From: Rhodobacteraceae bacterium CCMM004
GTDB taxonomy: Bacteria; Pseudomonadota; Alphaproteobacteria; Rhodobacterales; Rhodobacteraceae
Assembly (NCBI GenBank): GCA_004005435.1
Contig: RZWH01000003.1
Coordinates: 558,001 to 622,000 of the forward strand
Direction: 5' to 3'
Length of the DNA stretch: 64,000 nt
Positions within the stretch are counted from its first letter, which is position 1; each line of letters opens with the position of its first letter. The translations under genes were made by a program, and so were the position numbers. Positions 10,305 to 20,293 of this stretch are shown here, one piece after another. The notes below the pieces were generated by a model. The model did no database searches, was not told the DNA's origin, and saw only the letters and a list, made by a program, of their open reading frames with translations.

Positions 10305-12394
10305 TCCTTGGGTCTCAGCACGAACGCCGCGACGGCGTCGGCGGGCATGGCAAAGCGCTGCCCCCCCACCTCTCCGGCCGCGCCGGTGTTGTGCGAGGTG
10401 TCGATCCGCCAGGACCAGCGCGAGAACTCGGGCGCGTCCGGCAGCACCACCTCGCACGCCTCGCCGGCGTTGAAGACGGCAAAGATCGCCTGCTCGGTCT
10501 CGGCATATTCCGGCGTGCCGCCCGCGGTCCTGAGTTCGACCGAGATGCAGCGCAGGTCTGGCCTCTGCCAGTCGGCGTCGGTCATGTGCCGTCCGTCGGG
10601 ACGGCGCCAGAACACGTCCTCCTTGCCGTCCACGGCGCGCTCACGGGCGTGCAGGAACAGCTTTTGCCGAAGGATCGGGTGCGCCTTGCGGAACTTGATC
10701 ATCCGGCGGGTGAAGGCGTGGAAGTCGGGATCGCCCTCTTCCCAATCGATCCAGGAGGTCGGATTGTCCTGGTTGTAGGCGTTGTTGTTGCCGCCTTGCG
10801 AGTTCCCGATCTCGTCCCCCGCCAGCAGCATCGGCGTGCCCTGGCTGAGCATGAGCGTCGCCATCATGTTGCGCTTGCGCCGCGCGCGGGCGGTGACGAT
10901 GGCGTCCTTGCCCGTCGGCCCCTCGACGCCGAGGTTGTCGGAGTAATTCTCGCCGTGGCCGTCGCGCCCGTCCTCGCCATTGGCCGAGTTGTGGCGGCGC
11001 TGATAGCTGACCACGTCGTGGAGGGTGAACCCGTCGTGGGCGGTCAACAGGTTGACCGACGCGGTCGCCGGGCGGCCAGAATGGTCGAACTGCAGCGCCG
11101 AGCCGGTCAGACGGTCGGCCAGCCCCGGCGCCTGCCCCGCGTCGCCGCGCCAGAACCGGCGCACGGTGTCGCGATACTTGTCGTTCCACTCCAGAAACGG
11201 CGGCGGGAATGCGCCCAACTGATAGCCGCCGGGGCCGATGTCCCAAGGTTCGGCGATGAGCTTGCACCGGGTCAGAACGGGATCCTGCCGGATCGCGTCG
11301 AAAAAGGCCGCACCGCGGTCGAAGCCGCCGTCGCCCACCCGCCCCAGCGTCGAGCAGAGGTCGAAGCGGAAGCCGTCGACATGCATCACCTCGACCCAGT
11401 AGCGCAGGCTGTCCATGATCATCCGCAGGACCATGGGATGGTCCACGTTGACCGTGTTGCCTGTGCCGGTGTCGTTGACGTAATAGCGCCGGTCGGGCGC
11501 CAGCCGGTAGTAGGCGGCGTTGTCGAGACCGCGATAGGCCAGGGTCGGGCCCAGGTGGTTGCCTTCGCAGGTGTGGTTGTAGACCACGTCGAGCAGCACC
11601 TCGATCCCCGCCGAGTGAAACCGCGCCACCATCTGCTGGAACTCGGCGATCTGGGCGCGCTGCATATAGCGCGGCTCGGGCGCGAAGAAGCCCAGCGTCT
11701 GGTAGCCCCAGTAGTTCGTCAGCCCCTTTTCCACCAGGAAGCGGTCGTTGAGGAACGACTGCACCGGCAGCAGTTCGATCGCCGTGATCCCCAGATCGGT
11801 GAGGTAGTCCAGCATCGGGTCCGACGACATCGCCAGGAACGTGCCCGGCGCCTCGACGTCGCCGCGGAGCGCGGTCAGACCCTTCACGTGCGCCTCGTAG
11901 ATGATGCTGCTCTCCACCGGAGTCATCGGGTGGCGGTCGGCGCCCCAGGAAAAGGCCGGATCCTCGACCACGCAGCGCGGCATCCAGGGCGCGCTGTCGC
12001 GGGGGTCGAGGCTCAGATCTTGGGCCTCGTGGCCGACGGTATAGCCCATCAGCGCATCGTGCCATTTCGGATGGCCGGTCAGCCGCTTGGCGTAGGGATC
12101 GATGAGCAGCTTGTTGGGGTTGAACCGGTGCCCCTCATGCGGGGCGAAGGGCCCGTGGGCGCGCAGACCGTAGAGCTGGCCCGGCCGCAGCCCCGAGATG
12201 TAGCCGTGCCAGACGTCGCCGTCGCGTTCCGGCAGGTCGAGGCGGCCGACCTCGTGCCGCCCATCCTCGGAAAAGAGGCACAGCTCCATCCGCGTGGCGT
12301 TCTCTGAGAACACGGCGAAATTGACGCCGTCGCCGTCAAAGGTCGCGCCGAGCGGCGCGGCCCGCCCGGCGCTGATCGGAAAGATGCGGGTCAT
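10301..12394 (-). CDS. glgX: Glycogen debranching enzyme GlgX
   Basis: Hydrolyses the alpha-1,6 branches left on glycogen after phosphorylase digestion. 697 residues: an N-terminal CBM48-type domain (PLGATFDGDGVNFAVFSENA) followed by the GH13 barrel. The catalytic residues lie in DGFRFDLCSTLGRV (nucleophile Asp), LIAEPWDIGPGGYQLG (acid/base Glu) and TAHDGFTLHDVVSY (third carboxylate region). ATGA overlaps at both ends (glgA stop with the glgX start, glgX stop with the malQ start) imply translational coupling. The first ATG after the overlap gives MTRIFPISAG, the usual short N-terminus. Confidence 0.95.
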   Translation of the reverse strand: MTRIFPISAGRAAPLGATFDGDGVNFAVFSENATRMELCLFSEDGRHEVGRLDLPERDGDVWHGYISGLRPGQLYGLRAHGPFAPHEGHRFNPNKLLIDPYAKRLTGHPKWHDALMGYTVGHEAQDLSLDPRDSAPWMPRCVVEDPAFSWGADRHPMTPVESSIIYEAHVKGLTALRGDVEAPGTFLAMSSDPMLDYLTDLGITAIELLPVQSFLNDRFLVEKGLTNYWGYQTLGFFAPEPRYMQRAQIAEFQQMVARFHSAGIEVLLDVVYNHTCEGNHLGPTLAYRGLDNAAYYRLAPDRRYYVNDTGTGNTVNVDHPMVLRMIMDSLRYWVEVMHVDGFRFDLCSTLGRVGDGGFDRGAAFFDAIRQDPVLTRCKLIAEPWDIGPGGYQLGAFPPPFLEWNDKYRDTVRRFWRGDAGQAPGLADRLTGSALQFDHSGRPATASVNLLTAHDGFTLHDVVSYQRRHNSANGEDGRDGHGENYSDNLGVEGPTGKDAIVTARARRKRNMMATLMLSQGTPMLLAGDEIGNSQGGNNNAYNQDNPTSWIDWEEGDPDFHAFTRRMIKFRKAHPILRQKLFLHARERAVDGKEDVFWRRPDGRHMTDADWQRPDLRCISVELRTAGGTPEYAETEQAIFAVFNAGEACEVVLPDAPEFSRWSWRIDTSHNTGAAGEVGGQRFAMPADAVAAFVLRPKE

Positions 12395-13815
12395 GTGTCG
12401 GATGCGATGCCTTTGTAGAGCGCGGCGTAGGCCGCGGCGGATGTCCCCCAATCCACGGGATGTGCCATCGCATTGCGGCAGATCTGCGCCCAGATCTCGG
12501 AGTCGCGGTGCAATTCCAGGAGCCGATCCAGGGCGGCCGACAGAGCCTCGGCCGTGACCGGGGCGAACTGCAGCCCCGTCGCCACCCCCGCCTTGAGCGC
12601 GGCGTCGTTGGCGTCGATCACCGTGTCGGCCAGACCCCCGGTCCGCGCCACCACCGGAACGGCGCCGTAGCGCAGGCCGTAGAGCTGGGTCAGGCCGCAG
12701 GGCTCGAACCGCGAGGGCACCAGCACCGCGTCGCCGCCGGCGATCAGGCGATGGCTCATCGCTTCGTCGTAGCCGATGTGGGCGGCCACCCCCGGAAGGT
12801 GGTGGGCGGCGGCGCGCCAGCCGTCCTCCAGCCCCCGGTCTCCCGAGCCCAGGAGCACGACGCGGCCTCCCTGCCCGGCGAACCGCGGCAGCGCCTGGAG
12901 CAGGAGGTCCAGCCCCTTCTGCGCGGTGAGGCGCGAGATCACCACGGCGATGGGGCCGTCACCCTGGGGGAGCCCGAACTCTTCGACCAGCGCGGCCCGC
13001 GCCGCGGCCTTGCCCGTGGGCGCCTCGAACGTCTCGATGGCCGGATCGGTGGCGGGGTTCCACACGTCGGTGTCGATGCCGTTGAGGATGCCCGACACCG
13101 CGTCGCGCCGCGCCCGCATGACCCCGTCGAGGCCCATGCCGAAGTCCCGCGTCATCAGCTCGCGCGCATAGGAGGGCGACACCGTCGTGATGCGGTCGGC
13201 ATACATCAGCCCGGCCTTCAGCGCCGAGATGTGGCCGTAGAACTCAACCCCGTCGGGGTGCCACGACCATCCGGGCAGGCGCAGCGTGCCGCGGCGGTCG
13301 GCGGGCGCGGGCCCGTGGAACGCCATGTTGTGGATGGTCATCACACTGCCCGCGCCGGCGCCCATCGCCCGGGCATAGAGCGGCGCGAACCCGCCCTGCC
13401 AATCGTGGCAGTGCAAGACGTGCGGCCGCCAGCCGTCGGCCCCTTCAGCCGCCATCCGGGCGGCCACCCAACTCAGTGCGGCGAATCGCTCGGGGTTGTC
13501 CCACCAGTCGCCCCCCTCGGGGCGCAGGTAAATCCCGCCGGGCCGGTCGTAGAGATGCGGTGCGTCGACCACATAGAGGTCGAGCCCCGCGAGCTGCGTC
13601 GACAATGCCCTGACCGGGCCGCCGAACAGGCCCGCGTCCTCCAGCACCACCTTCGTCTCGCCCAGCCGCGCCATGATCGCCGGATAGCCCGGCAGAATCG
13701 TGCGCATCTCGACCCCTTCGCGAGCCAGTGCCGCGGGCAAGGCGCCGGCGACGTCGGCCAGCCCACCGGTCTTGACCAGCGGGGCGCATTCCGACGTCAC
13801 CGACAGGACACGCAT
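12391..13815 (-). CDS. glgA: Glycogen synthase GlgA
   Basis: Adds glucose from ADP-glucose to the non-reducing ends of alpha-1,4-glucan. The 474 residues are typical of bacterial GT5 synthases. The ADP-glucose-binding KTGGLADV motif sits at residues ~15-22; the C-terminal Rossmann domain shows ISRLTAQKGLDLLL and the retaining-GT motif PSRFEPCGLTQLYGLRYG. The ATG shares one base with the glgC stop (TGATG) and the stop overlaps the glgX start. An upstream extension of the frame exists but overlaps glgC and is not supported. Confidence 0.96.
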   Translation of the reverse strand: MRVLSVTSECAPLVKTGGLADVAGALPAALAREGVEMRTILPGYPAIMARLGETKVVLEDAGLFGGPVRALSTQLAGLDLYVVDAPHLYDRPGGIYLRPEGGDWWDNPERFAALSWVAARMAAEGADGWRPHVLHCHDWQGGFAPLYARAMGAGAGSVMTIHNMAFHGPAPADRRGTLRLPGWSWHPDGVEFYGHISALKAGLMYADRITTVSPSYARELMTRDFGMGLDGVMRARRDAVSGILNGIDTDVWNPATDPAIETFEAPTGKAAARAALVEEFGLPQGDGPIAVVISRLTAQKGLDLLLQALPRFAGQGGRVVLLGSGDRGLEDGWRAAAHHLPGVAAHIGYDEAMSHRLIAGGDAVLVPSRFEPCGLTQLYGLRYGAVPVVARTGGLADTVIDANDAALKAGVATGLQFAPVTAEALSAALDRLLELHRDSEIWAQICRNAMAHPVDWGTSAAAYAALYKGIASDT

Positions 13816-15083
13816 CAGCTCAGCGCCTCCGTCCGCTTGTCCAGCATCGGCTGGGTGATCAGCGTCACGCCCGCGTCGGTGACGCGGAACCACTTGGCGT
13901 CCTCCTCGGGATCCTCGCCCACGACCAGGTTTTCGGGGATCTGCACACCGCGGTCGACGACGCATTTGGTGAGCCGCGCATGGCGTCCGATATGGACATA
14001 AGGCAGCACCACCGACAGATCGACACTGGAGTATGAGTTGGTGTGCACCATGGTGAAGAACAGCGAGCGGCGGATTTCCGTCCCCGACACGATGCAGCCG
14101 CCCGACACCAGGCTCGACACCGCCGAGCCGCGACGGTCGGCCTCGTCGTGCACGAACTTGGCCGGCGGCACCGCCTCTGAATAGGTCCAAATCGGCCAAT
14201 TGCGGTCCCAGAGATCGAGATCGGGCTTGAACCCCGTGAGGTCGATATTGGCCTCCCAGAATGCATCCACCGTGCCCACGTCGCGCCAATAGGCCGGCGC
14301 GCCCGGCTCATGCTTGACGCATGAGCGGGAGAAACGGTGGGCTTGCGCCTTTCCATGCTCGACGACGTACGGGATGATGTCGCCGCCGAAGTCGTGCTTT
14401 GAATGCGGATCCTCGGCGTCGCGGGTCAAGAGCTCGCGCAGATAGGTCCATTTGAAGACGTAGATGCCCATCGAGGCCAGCGCGTGTTCGCTGTCGCCGG
14501 GGATGCTGGGCGGGTCGGCGGGTTTCTCCAGGAACGACGTGATGCGGTCGTCCTCGTCCACATGCATGACGCCGAAGGCCGTGGCCTCCATCCGCGGGAC
14601 GGTCAGACAGCCGACGGTCACGTCCGCCTCGCTGTCCACGTGCTGTTGCAGCATGACCTCGTAATCCATCTTGTAGATGTGGTCGCCCGCCAGAATCAGC
14701 ACGTAGTCGATGTCGTAGCTGTCGATGATGTCGATGTTCTGGGTCACCGCGTCGGCGGTGCCGCGATACCAGCGGTCCTCGTTCACCCGCTGCGAGGCGG
14801 GCAGGATGTCGAGATACTCGTTCCGCTCGGCCCGGAAGAAGGACCAGCCGCGCTGGCAATGGCGGATCAGCGAATGCGCCTTGTATTGCGTGGCGATAGC
14901 CATCTTGCGAATGCCGGAGTTCAGCGCGTTCGACAGGGCGAAGTCGACGATGCGCGTCTTGCCGCCGAAATACACGGCGGGTTTGGCGCGGGTGTCCGTC
15001 AGCTCTTTCAGGCGGCTGCCGCGCCCGCCCGCCAGAACGAAGGCCATCGAACGGCTGGAGAGCCGCGCATTCGGTGTCGCCAT
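13815..15083 (-). CDS. glgC: Glucose-1-phosphate adenylyltransferase
   Basis: Makes ADP-glucose from ATP and glucose-1-phosphate, the committed and allosterically controlled step of glycogen synthesis. 422 residues: nucleotidyltransferase domain with [19 protein letters not shown] near residue 17 and a [14 protein letters not shown] pyrophosphorylase signature, then [12 protein letters not shown] and a C-terminal left-handed beta-helix. Members from photosynthetic alphaproteobacteria respond to fructose-6-phosphate and pyruvate; whether this one does cannot be read from the sequence. The start lies 36 bp after glgB and overlaps glgA at its end. Confidence 0.96.
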   Translation of the reverse strand: MATPNARLSSRSMAFVLAGGRGSRLKELTDTRAKPAVYFGGKTRIVDFALSNALNSGIRKMAIATQYKAHSLIRHCQRGWSFFRAERNEYLDILPASQRVNEDRWYRGTADAVTQNIDIIDSYDIDYVLILAGDHIYKMDYEVMLQQHVDSEADVTVGCLTVPRMEATAFGVMHVDEDDRITSFLEKPADPPSIPGDSEHALASMGIYVFKWTYLRELLTRDAEDPHSKHDFGGDIIPYVVEHGKAQAHRFSRSCVKHEPGAPAYWRDVGTVDAFWEANIDLTGFKPDLDLWDRNWPIWTYSEAVPPAKFVHDEADRRGSAVSSLVSGGCIVSGTEIRRSLFFTMVHTNSYSSVDLSVVLPYVHIGRHARLTKCVVDRGVQIPENLVVGEDPEEDAKWFRVTDAGVTLITQPMLDKRTEALS

Positions 15084-15119
15084 GTCAATCCTCCCAAGGG
15101 TGTCGTTGCACTTCGGCGG

Positions 15120-17678
15120 TCAGCCGGCATCGCCGTCCGCGACCGTGTCGTCATCTTGGTCGGTCTGCGCCGACTTGTCGTGCACGAAGATCAGGGTCGA
15201 CAGCGGCGGCAGATAGATGCGCGCCGAGGCCGGTTGGTCCTGATGCGGCTTGGCCTCCGCGGCGACCCCGCCGAAGTTGCCCCGGCTTTTGCCGCCGTAG
15301 ACGCCCGCGTCGGTGTTGACCGCCTCGCGCCAGCGCCCGGTCTGGGGCAGGCCCAGGCGGTAGCCGTTTCGCTCCACCGGGGTGAAGTTGCAGACCACCG
15401 CGACCTCGGCATCGTCGTAGCTGCCGCCGCGGCGGATCCAGGCAAAGATGGAATGGTCGGCGTCGTCGGCGTCGATCCATTGGAACCCGTCGGGATCGCA
15501 GTCCTTCACGTGCAGCGCCGGTTCGGCGGCCATCAGCGTGTTGAGATCGCGGATCAGCGACTGGACGCCCTTGTGCGCGGGATGCTCCAGGAGGCCCCAG
15601 TCCAGTTGGGCGTTGTGGTTCCACTCGCGCCCCTGGGCAAACTCCTGGCCCATGAACAACAGCTTCTTGCCCGGGTGCCCCCACATGAAGCCGTAATAGG
15701 CGCGCAGGTTCGCGAACCTCTCCCAGTCGTCGCCCGGCATCCGCGCCAGCATCGACCCCTTGCCGTGCACCACCTCGTCGTGGCTGATCGGCAGGATGAA
15801 GTTCTCGCTATAGGCATAGTGGATGCCGAACGTCATCTGGTGGTGATGATGCTTGCGGTAGACGGGATCCTTCTTGATGTATTCCAGGGTGTCGTTCATC
15901 CACCCCATGTTCCATTTGTAGCCAAAGCCCAGGCCCCCCTCGTCCACGGGCTGGCTGACCTTGGGAAAGCTGGTGCTCTCCTCCGCCGCCGTCATGATTC
16001 CCGGCGCGGCGCCATAGGCAATCTGGTTCACCCGTTGCAGAAGCGAGATCGCCTCATAGTTCTCGCGGCCCCCGTCCTTGTTCGGCACCCACTGGCCGTC
16101 CTGGCGGGAGTAGTCGCGGTAGAGCATCGACGCCACCGCGTCGACCCGCAGGCCATCGACATGGTATTCCTCCAGCCAATAGAGCGCGTTGGAGATCAGA
16201 TAGTTGGCGACCTCGATGCGGCCGTAGTTGTAGATCAGGGTGTTCCAGTCCTGGTGGAACCCCTCGCGCGGGTCGGCATGTTCGTAGAGATGCGTGCCGT
16301 CGAAGAGACCAAGACCGTGCGGGTCCGTCGGGAAATGGCCGGGGACCCAGTCCATCAGGACGCCGATGCCACGCTTATGCGCCGCCTCGACCAGATTGCG
16401 GAACTCGTGCGGCGGGCCATGGCGGACCGTGGGCGCAAAGAGGCCGATGGGTTGGTAGCCCCACGATCCCTCGAAGGGAAACTCGCTGATCGGCAGCAGT
16501 TCGAGGTGGGTAAAGCCCATGTCGGCGACGTAGTCGACCAGCTCCTCGGCCGCCTCGACATAGCTTAACGGGCGGTTGCCGTCCTCGGCCTTGCGCCGCC
16601 ACGAGCCCAGATGGACCTCGTAGATCGAAATCGGGGCGGTCGTGTCGTGGCGCCCCTTGCGGGTGCTCATCCAATCGCCGTCCTGCCAGCCGAAGCCGCG
16701 GATGTCGCGCACCATCGACGCAGTCTCGGGCGGGTGCTGACTGCCGAAGCCCACGGGATCGGCTTTGAGCGGCTGAAGCGTGCCGTTGGGGCCGACGATC
16801 TCGTATTTGTAGAGCTCCTTGTCGCCGACACCGGGGACGAAGATCTCCCACACTCCGGTCATCCCCCGCTTGCGCATCACGTGGCGGCGACCGTCCCAGT
16901 GGTTGAATCCGCCGACGACGCTGACCCTCTGGGCGCTCGGGGCCCAGACGGCGAAATGCGTGCCCTCGCGGCCCTCGTGCACCATGACGTGGGCGCCCAG
17001 CACCTGCCAGATGCGCTGATGCGTGCCCTCGCCCAGGAGATACTCGTCCATCTCGCCGATCACTGGGCCGAAGCGGTAGGCGTCCTCCAGATCCCAGGTC
17101 CGCCCGTCCGCGTCGGTGCCGCGCAGGACATAGTCCTTGTTCGCCGGAACCTTGCCGGAGAAGACGGCACAGTCGGGCACCACCCGCTCCAGCGGATAGG
17201 TCTTGGCCCCGACGACCGCCTCCATCCGGTCGGCGCCGGGGTCGAAGGCGGTGACCCAGGTGGTGCGGCCGCGCTTGTGCGGCCCCAGGACCGAGAAGGG
17301 ATCGTCGTGGCGTCCGTCCTGGATGCGGCGGGCGTCGTCGGGGGCGACGGCAGGGCCGGCGGGCGCCTTGGCCGCTGCCCTGCGCGGGGCGCCGGCGGCC
17401 GCGGGATCGGCAGCGGCGGCCGGGCGGCGGCGCGGCGCCTTTGTGACCGGCGGGGTTTCGGGCAGAGGCGCCGCGGCCGCGGGCGCGTCGGCGATGGGCG
17501 GCACCTTGGCCGCCTTACGCCGTGACGCTTTGGTCACCGGAGGGGTCTCGGGCGCGCCCGCGCCCTTGTCGGCGGGGCGGCGCGGGGTCTTGGCCACGTC
17601 TGCGGCGGCGCGGGCCGCCGCCGGGGTGGAGGGCTTGGACGTCTTGCGGGGCTTTTTAGGCTTCTCGGCGTCTGTCAT
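15120..17678 (-). CDS. glgB: 1,4-alpha-glucan branching enzyme with long Ala/Pro/Lys-rich N-terminal extension
   Basis: Creates alpha-1,6 branches in glycogen. 852 residues, against about 730 for most homologues. The extra ~115 N-terminal residues are low-complexity, rich in Ala, Pro, Lys and Arg, and carry the repeat PETPPVTKA followed by RR at 43-51 and 73-81. The conserved part starts near DDPFSVLGPH, with CBM48 (FAVWAPSAQRVSVVGGFN), then the GH13 barrel: YHVDGLRVDAVASMLY (nucleophile Asp), AAEESTSFP (Glu) and LPISHDEVVHGKGS. I chose the ATG preceded by GAGGG; a GTG 9 bp upstream is possible. It follows glgP by 62 bp. Confidence 0.94.
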   Translation of the reverse strand: MTDAEKPKKPRKTSKPSTPAAARAAADVAKTPRRPADKGAGAPETPPVTKASRRKAAKVPPIADAPAAAAPLPETPPVTKAPRRRPAAAADPAAAGAPRRAAAKAPAGPAVAPDDARRIQDGRHDDPFSVLGPHKRGRTTWVTAFDPGADRMEAVVGAKTYPLERVVPDCAVFSGKVPANKDYVLRGTDADGRTWDLEDAYRFGPVIGEMDEYLLGEGTHQRIWQVLGAHVMVHEGREGTHFAVWAPSAQRVSVVGGFNHWDGRRHVMRKRGMTGVWEIFVPGVGDKELYKYEIVGPNGTLQPLKADPVGFGSQHPPETASMVRDIRGFGWQDGDWMSTRKGRHDTTAPISIYEVHLGSWRRKAEDGNRPLSYVEAAEELVDYVADMGFTHLELLPISEFPFEGSWGYQPIGLFAPTVRHGPPHEFRNLVEAAHKRGIGVLMDWVPGHFPTDPHGLGLFDGTHLYEHADPREGFHQDWNTLIYNYGRIEVANYLISNALYWLEEYHVDGLRVDAVASMLYRDYSRQDGQWVPNKDGGRENYEAISLLQRVNQIAYGAAPGIMTAAEESTSFPKVSQPVDEGGLGFGYKWNMGWMNDTLEYIKKDPVYRKHHHHQMTFGIHYAYSENFILPISHDEVVHGKGSMLARMPGDDWERFANLRAYYGFMWGHPGKKLLFMGQEFAQGREWNHNAQLDWGLLEHPAHKGVQSLIRDLNTLMAAEPALHVKDCDPDGFQWIDADDADHSIFAWIRRGGSYDDAEVAVVCNFTPVERNGYRLGLPQTGRWREAVNTDAGVYGGKSRGNFGGVAAEAKPHQDQPASARIYLPPLSTLIFVHDKSAQTDQDDDTVADGDAG

Positions 17679-17740
17679 GACCCTCACGGTATGTTAATTG
17701 ACTTATGGCTTCAAACCGCCAATCGCGATCCCGGTTCCCC

Positions 17741-20122
17741 CTATTCGGCCGCCACCGGCCGCGCGTCCCAGATGTCCGCCATGTAGCCGCGGATGGTCCG
17801 GTCGGACGAGAACCAGCCCGACCGCGCGGTATTCAACAGCGCGCTCTTCATCCACCCCGAGGGGTCGCGATAGGCCGCGTCGACCTCGCGCTGGGCGCGC
17901 CAGTAGTCGGTGAAGTCCGATGCGACCAGGAAATAGTCCGGCCCGGCGATGTTGTCGGCGATCCCGGCAAAGCGCCCGGGCTCGCCCGGCGCGAAGGTGT
18001 CGTCGCGCACGGCCGCCAGCGCGCGCTGGAGCCGCGGGTCGGCCGCGATGGCCTGAGCGGCGTGGCCGGCGATCCGCCGCCGCGCCGTCACCTCGTCGGC
18101 GGTCATCCCGAAGAGAAAGAAGTGCTCCTCCCCCACCCGCTCGCGGATCTCCACGTTGGCGCCGTCGAGCGTGCCGATGGTCAGCGCCCCGTTCAACGCG
18201 AACTTCATGTTGCCGGTGCCCGACGCCTCCTTGCCCGCGGTCGAGATCTGCTCGGACAGATCCGCCGCCGGGATCAGCCGCTCGGCCAGGCTCACGTTGT
18301 AGTTCGCCGGATAGGCCACGCGGAGGTATTTCGACGTCACCGGATCGTCGTTCAGCCGCGCCGCGACCGAGTTGATCAGGTGGATGATCTCCTTGGCGAA
18401 GACGTATCCCGGCGCCGCCTTGCCGCCGAAGATCTTGACCCGCGGGGTCCAGTCGCCCTGGGGGTCGTCGTGGATCTCCTGCCAGAGGGCCACGGTCTCC
18501 AGGATGTTGAGGTGCTGGCGCTTGTATTCGTGGATGCGCTTGATCTGCACATCGAACATCGCGTCGGGGTCGAGCACCAGACCGCGATCCTCGCGCAGGA
18601 ACTGGGCCAGGTCGGCCTTGTTCTGCGCCTTGGCCTGGGCGTAGCGCTCCACGAACCCGGCGTCATCCACGAAAGGTTCCAGTTCGGAGAGCTGCTCCAG
18701 GTCGCCGACCCAGCCGTCGCCGATCGCCTCGGTGATCAGCGCCGACAGCCGCGGGTTGGCCGACAGCACCCAGCGGCGCGGGGTGACGCCGTTGGTCTGG
18801 TTCACGATCCGCTCGGGGTGGAGCGCGTGCAGGTCCTTGAACACCGTCTCCTTCATCAGGCCGGTGTGGAGCGCCGACACCCCGTTCACCCGGTTGGCCA
18901 TGACGAAGGCCAACTCGCCCATCTTGGCCTCGCCGTGCTCGACCAGAGACACGCCGCGGCCCGGATGGATCTGGGCATGGGCCGCGTCGATGTCCTCGAT
19001 CAGTTCCATGTGCCGCGGCAGCAGGTCGGCCATCAGCCCCACCGGCCAGCGTTCCAGCGCCTCGGGCAGGAGCGTATGGTTGGTGTAGTTCAACGTGCCC
19101 TGCGCCAGACCGATGGCATGGGCCAGATCCAACCCCTCCTCGTCGTGCAACAGCCGCACCAGTTCGGGCCCGGCGATGGCGGGGTGCGTGTCATTCAGCT
19201 GGATCGCCACCTTCTGCGGCAGCCGGTCGTAGTCGCGGCCGTATTCGCTGCGGAACCGCCGCAGGATGTCCCGCAGCGACGCGGCGGTGAAGAAGAACTC
19301 CTGCTTCAGCCGCAGCCTCTTGCCCCCGTCGGTGGTATCGTCGGGATAGAGCACGCGGGAGATCGTGCGCGCCAGCGCCTCGGGCTCGGCCGCGCCGGAA
19401 TAGTCGCCGCGATTGAACCGCTCCAGGTCGAACAGGCTCTCTGGCCGCGCCGACCACAGGCGCAGCGTGTTGGCCCAGGCGCCCTGCCAGCCGACGATGG
19501 GGGTGTCGAACGCCTCGGCCACCACCGCCTCGGCCGGGATCCACTCGGTCTTGCCCCCCGAGCGCCGCACATCGCCGCCAAAGCCGATGTGGAACGCCGC
19601 CTCTGGCCGCTCGAACGCCCAGGCGTCGGGCCGGGCCAGCCACGCCTCGGCCTCTTCGGTCTGCCGCCCGTTGCGGAAGCCCTGCTTGAACAACCCGTGT
19701 TCGTAGCGGATGCCGTACCCCATGGACGGCACGCCGATGGAACTGAGCGACTCCAGAAAACACGCCGCCAGACGTCCCAGGCCGCCGTTGCCCAGTGCCG
19801 CGTCGGGCTCGTCGTCCATCACCTCGCTCAGCGGCACGCCCAACGCGTCCATCACCCGCGCGGCCTCGTCCAGGAGCCCGAGGTTGACGATGGCGTCCTC
19901 CAAGAGCCGCCCGATCAGGAACTCCATGGAGAGGTAATAGACCCTCTTGGCCTGCTGATCGTAGCTGGCGCGGGTGGCCGCGAACCACGGATCGACGATG
20001 CGGTCGCGCACGGCATAGCTGAGCGCCAGGCGCCAGTCCGAGACCTGGGCGTGCTCGGGATCTTTGCCCATGGTATATTTCAGGTGTCTCAGGACGTCGT
20101 CGCGAAAGGCGGTCGCGGTCAT
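17741..20122 (-). CDS. glgP: Glycogen/starch/alpha-glucan phosphorylase
   Basis: Releases glucose-1-phosphate from glycogen ends by phosphorolysis, using pyridoxal phosphate. The 793 residues match the GT35 family. Visible signatures are MEFLIGRLLEDAIVNLGL, ALGNGGLGRLAACFLESL, and the PLP site EASGTGNMKFALNGALTIGT, whose lysine binds the cofactor. It is the first gene of the nine-gene operon, so the main promoter should lie in the 171-bp gap upstream, where a LacI-type operator-like sequence is seen at 20216-20229. Placing breakdown and synthesis genes in one transcript implies that flux is set mainly at the protein level. Confidence 0.96.
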   Translation of the reverse strand: MTATAFRDDVLRHLKYTMGKDPEHAQVSDWRLALSYAVRDRIVDPWFAATRASYDQQAKRVYYLSMEFLIGRLLEDAIVNLGLLDEAARVMDALGVPLSEVMDDEPDAALGNGGLGRLAACFLESLSSIGVPSMGYGIRYEHGLFKQGFRNGRQTEEAEAWLARPDAWAFERPEAAFHIGFGGDVRRSGGKTEWIPAEAVVAEAFDTPIVGWQGAWANTLRLWSARPESLFDLERFNRGDYSGAAEPEALARTISRVLYPDDTTDGGKRLRLKQEFFFTAASLRDILRRFRSEYGRDYDRLPQKVAIQLNDTHPAIAGPELVRLLHDEEGLDLAHAIGLAQGTLNYTNHTLLPEALERWPVGLMADLLPRHMELIEDIDAAHAQIHPGRGVSLVEHGEAKMGELAFVMANRVNGVSALHTGLMKETVFKDLHALHPERIVNQTNGVTPRRWVLSANPRLSALITEAIGDGWVGDLEQLSELEPFVDDAGFVERYAQAKAQNKADLAQFLREDRGLVLDPDAMFDVQIKRIHEYKRQHLNILETVALWQEIHDDPQGDWTPRVKIFGGKAAPGYVFAKEIIHLINSVAARLNDDPVTSKYLRVAYPANYNVSLAERLIPAADLSEQISTAGKEASGTGNMKFALNGALTIGTLDGANVEIRERVGEEHFFLFGMTADEVTARRRIAGHAAQAIAADPRLQRALAAVRDDTFAPGEPGRFAGIADNIAGPDYFLVASDFTDYWRAQREVDAAYRDPSGWMKSALLNTARSGWFSSDRTIRGYMADIWDARPVAAE

Positions 20123-20215
20123 GGTTTGGGGTCTCCTACATGCGTGCCGGAACCCCGGAGCACGGGGCGCCGGAGCCGGTCGTTGGCACAGGGCAGACCG
20201 CTTTTCCGGGCGAAC

Positions 20216-20229
20216 TGCAAGCGCTTTGG
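20216..20229. promoter_or_regulatory. Candidate LacI-family operator upstream of glgP
   Basis: TGCAAGCGCTTTGG contains the perfect palindrome AAGCGCTT and matches 12 of 14 positions of the general LacI/GalR-type pattern TGnAAnCGnTTnCA. It lies 94-107 bp before the glgP start. I see no clear -35/-10 pair nearby, so the promoter position is not fixed. The cognate regulator is not in the window. Confidence 0.4.
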
Positions 20230-20293
20230 AAACGCCGTCACCGCGACGGAGATGTGCCGTTGCACAAGGGCCATGGAGCGGGCACCCGCCCCC

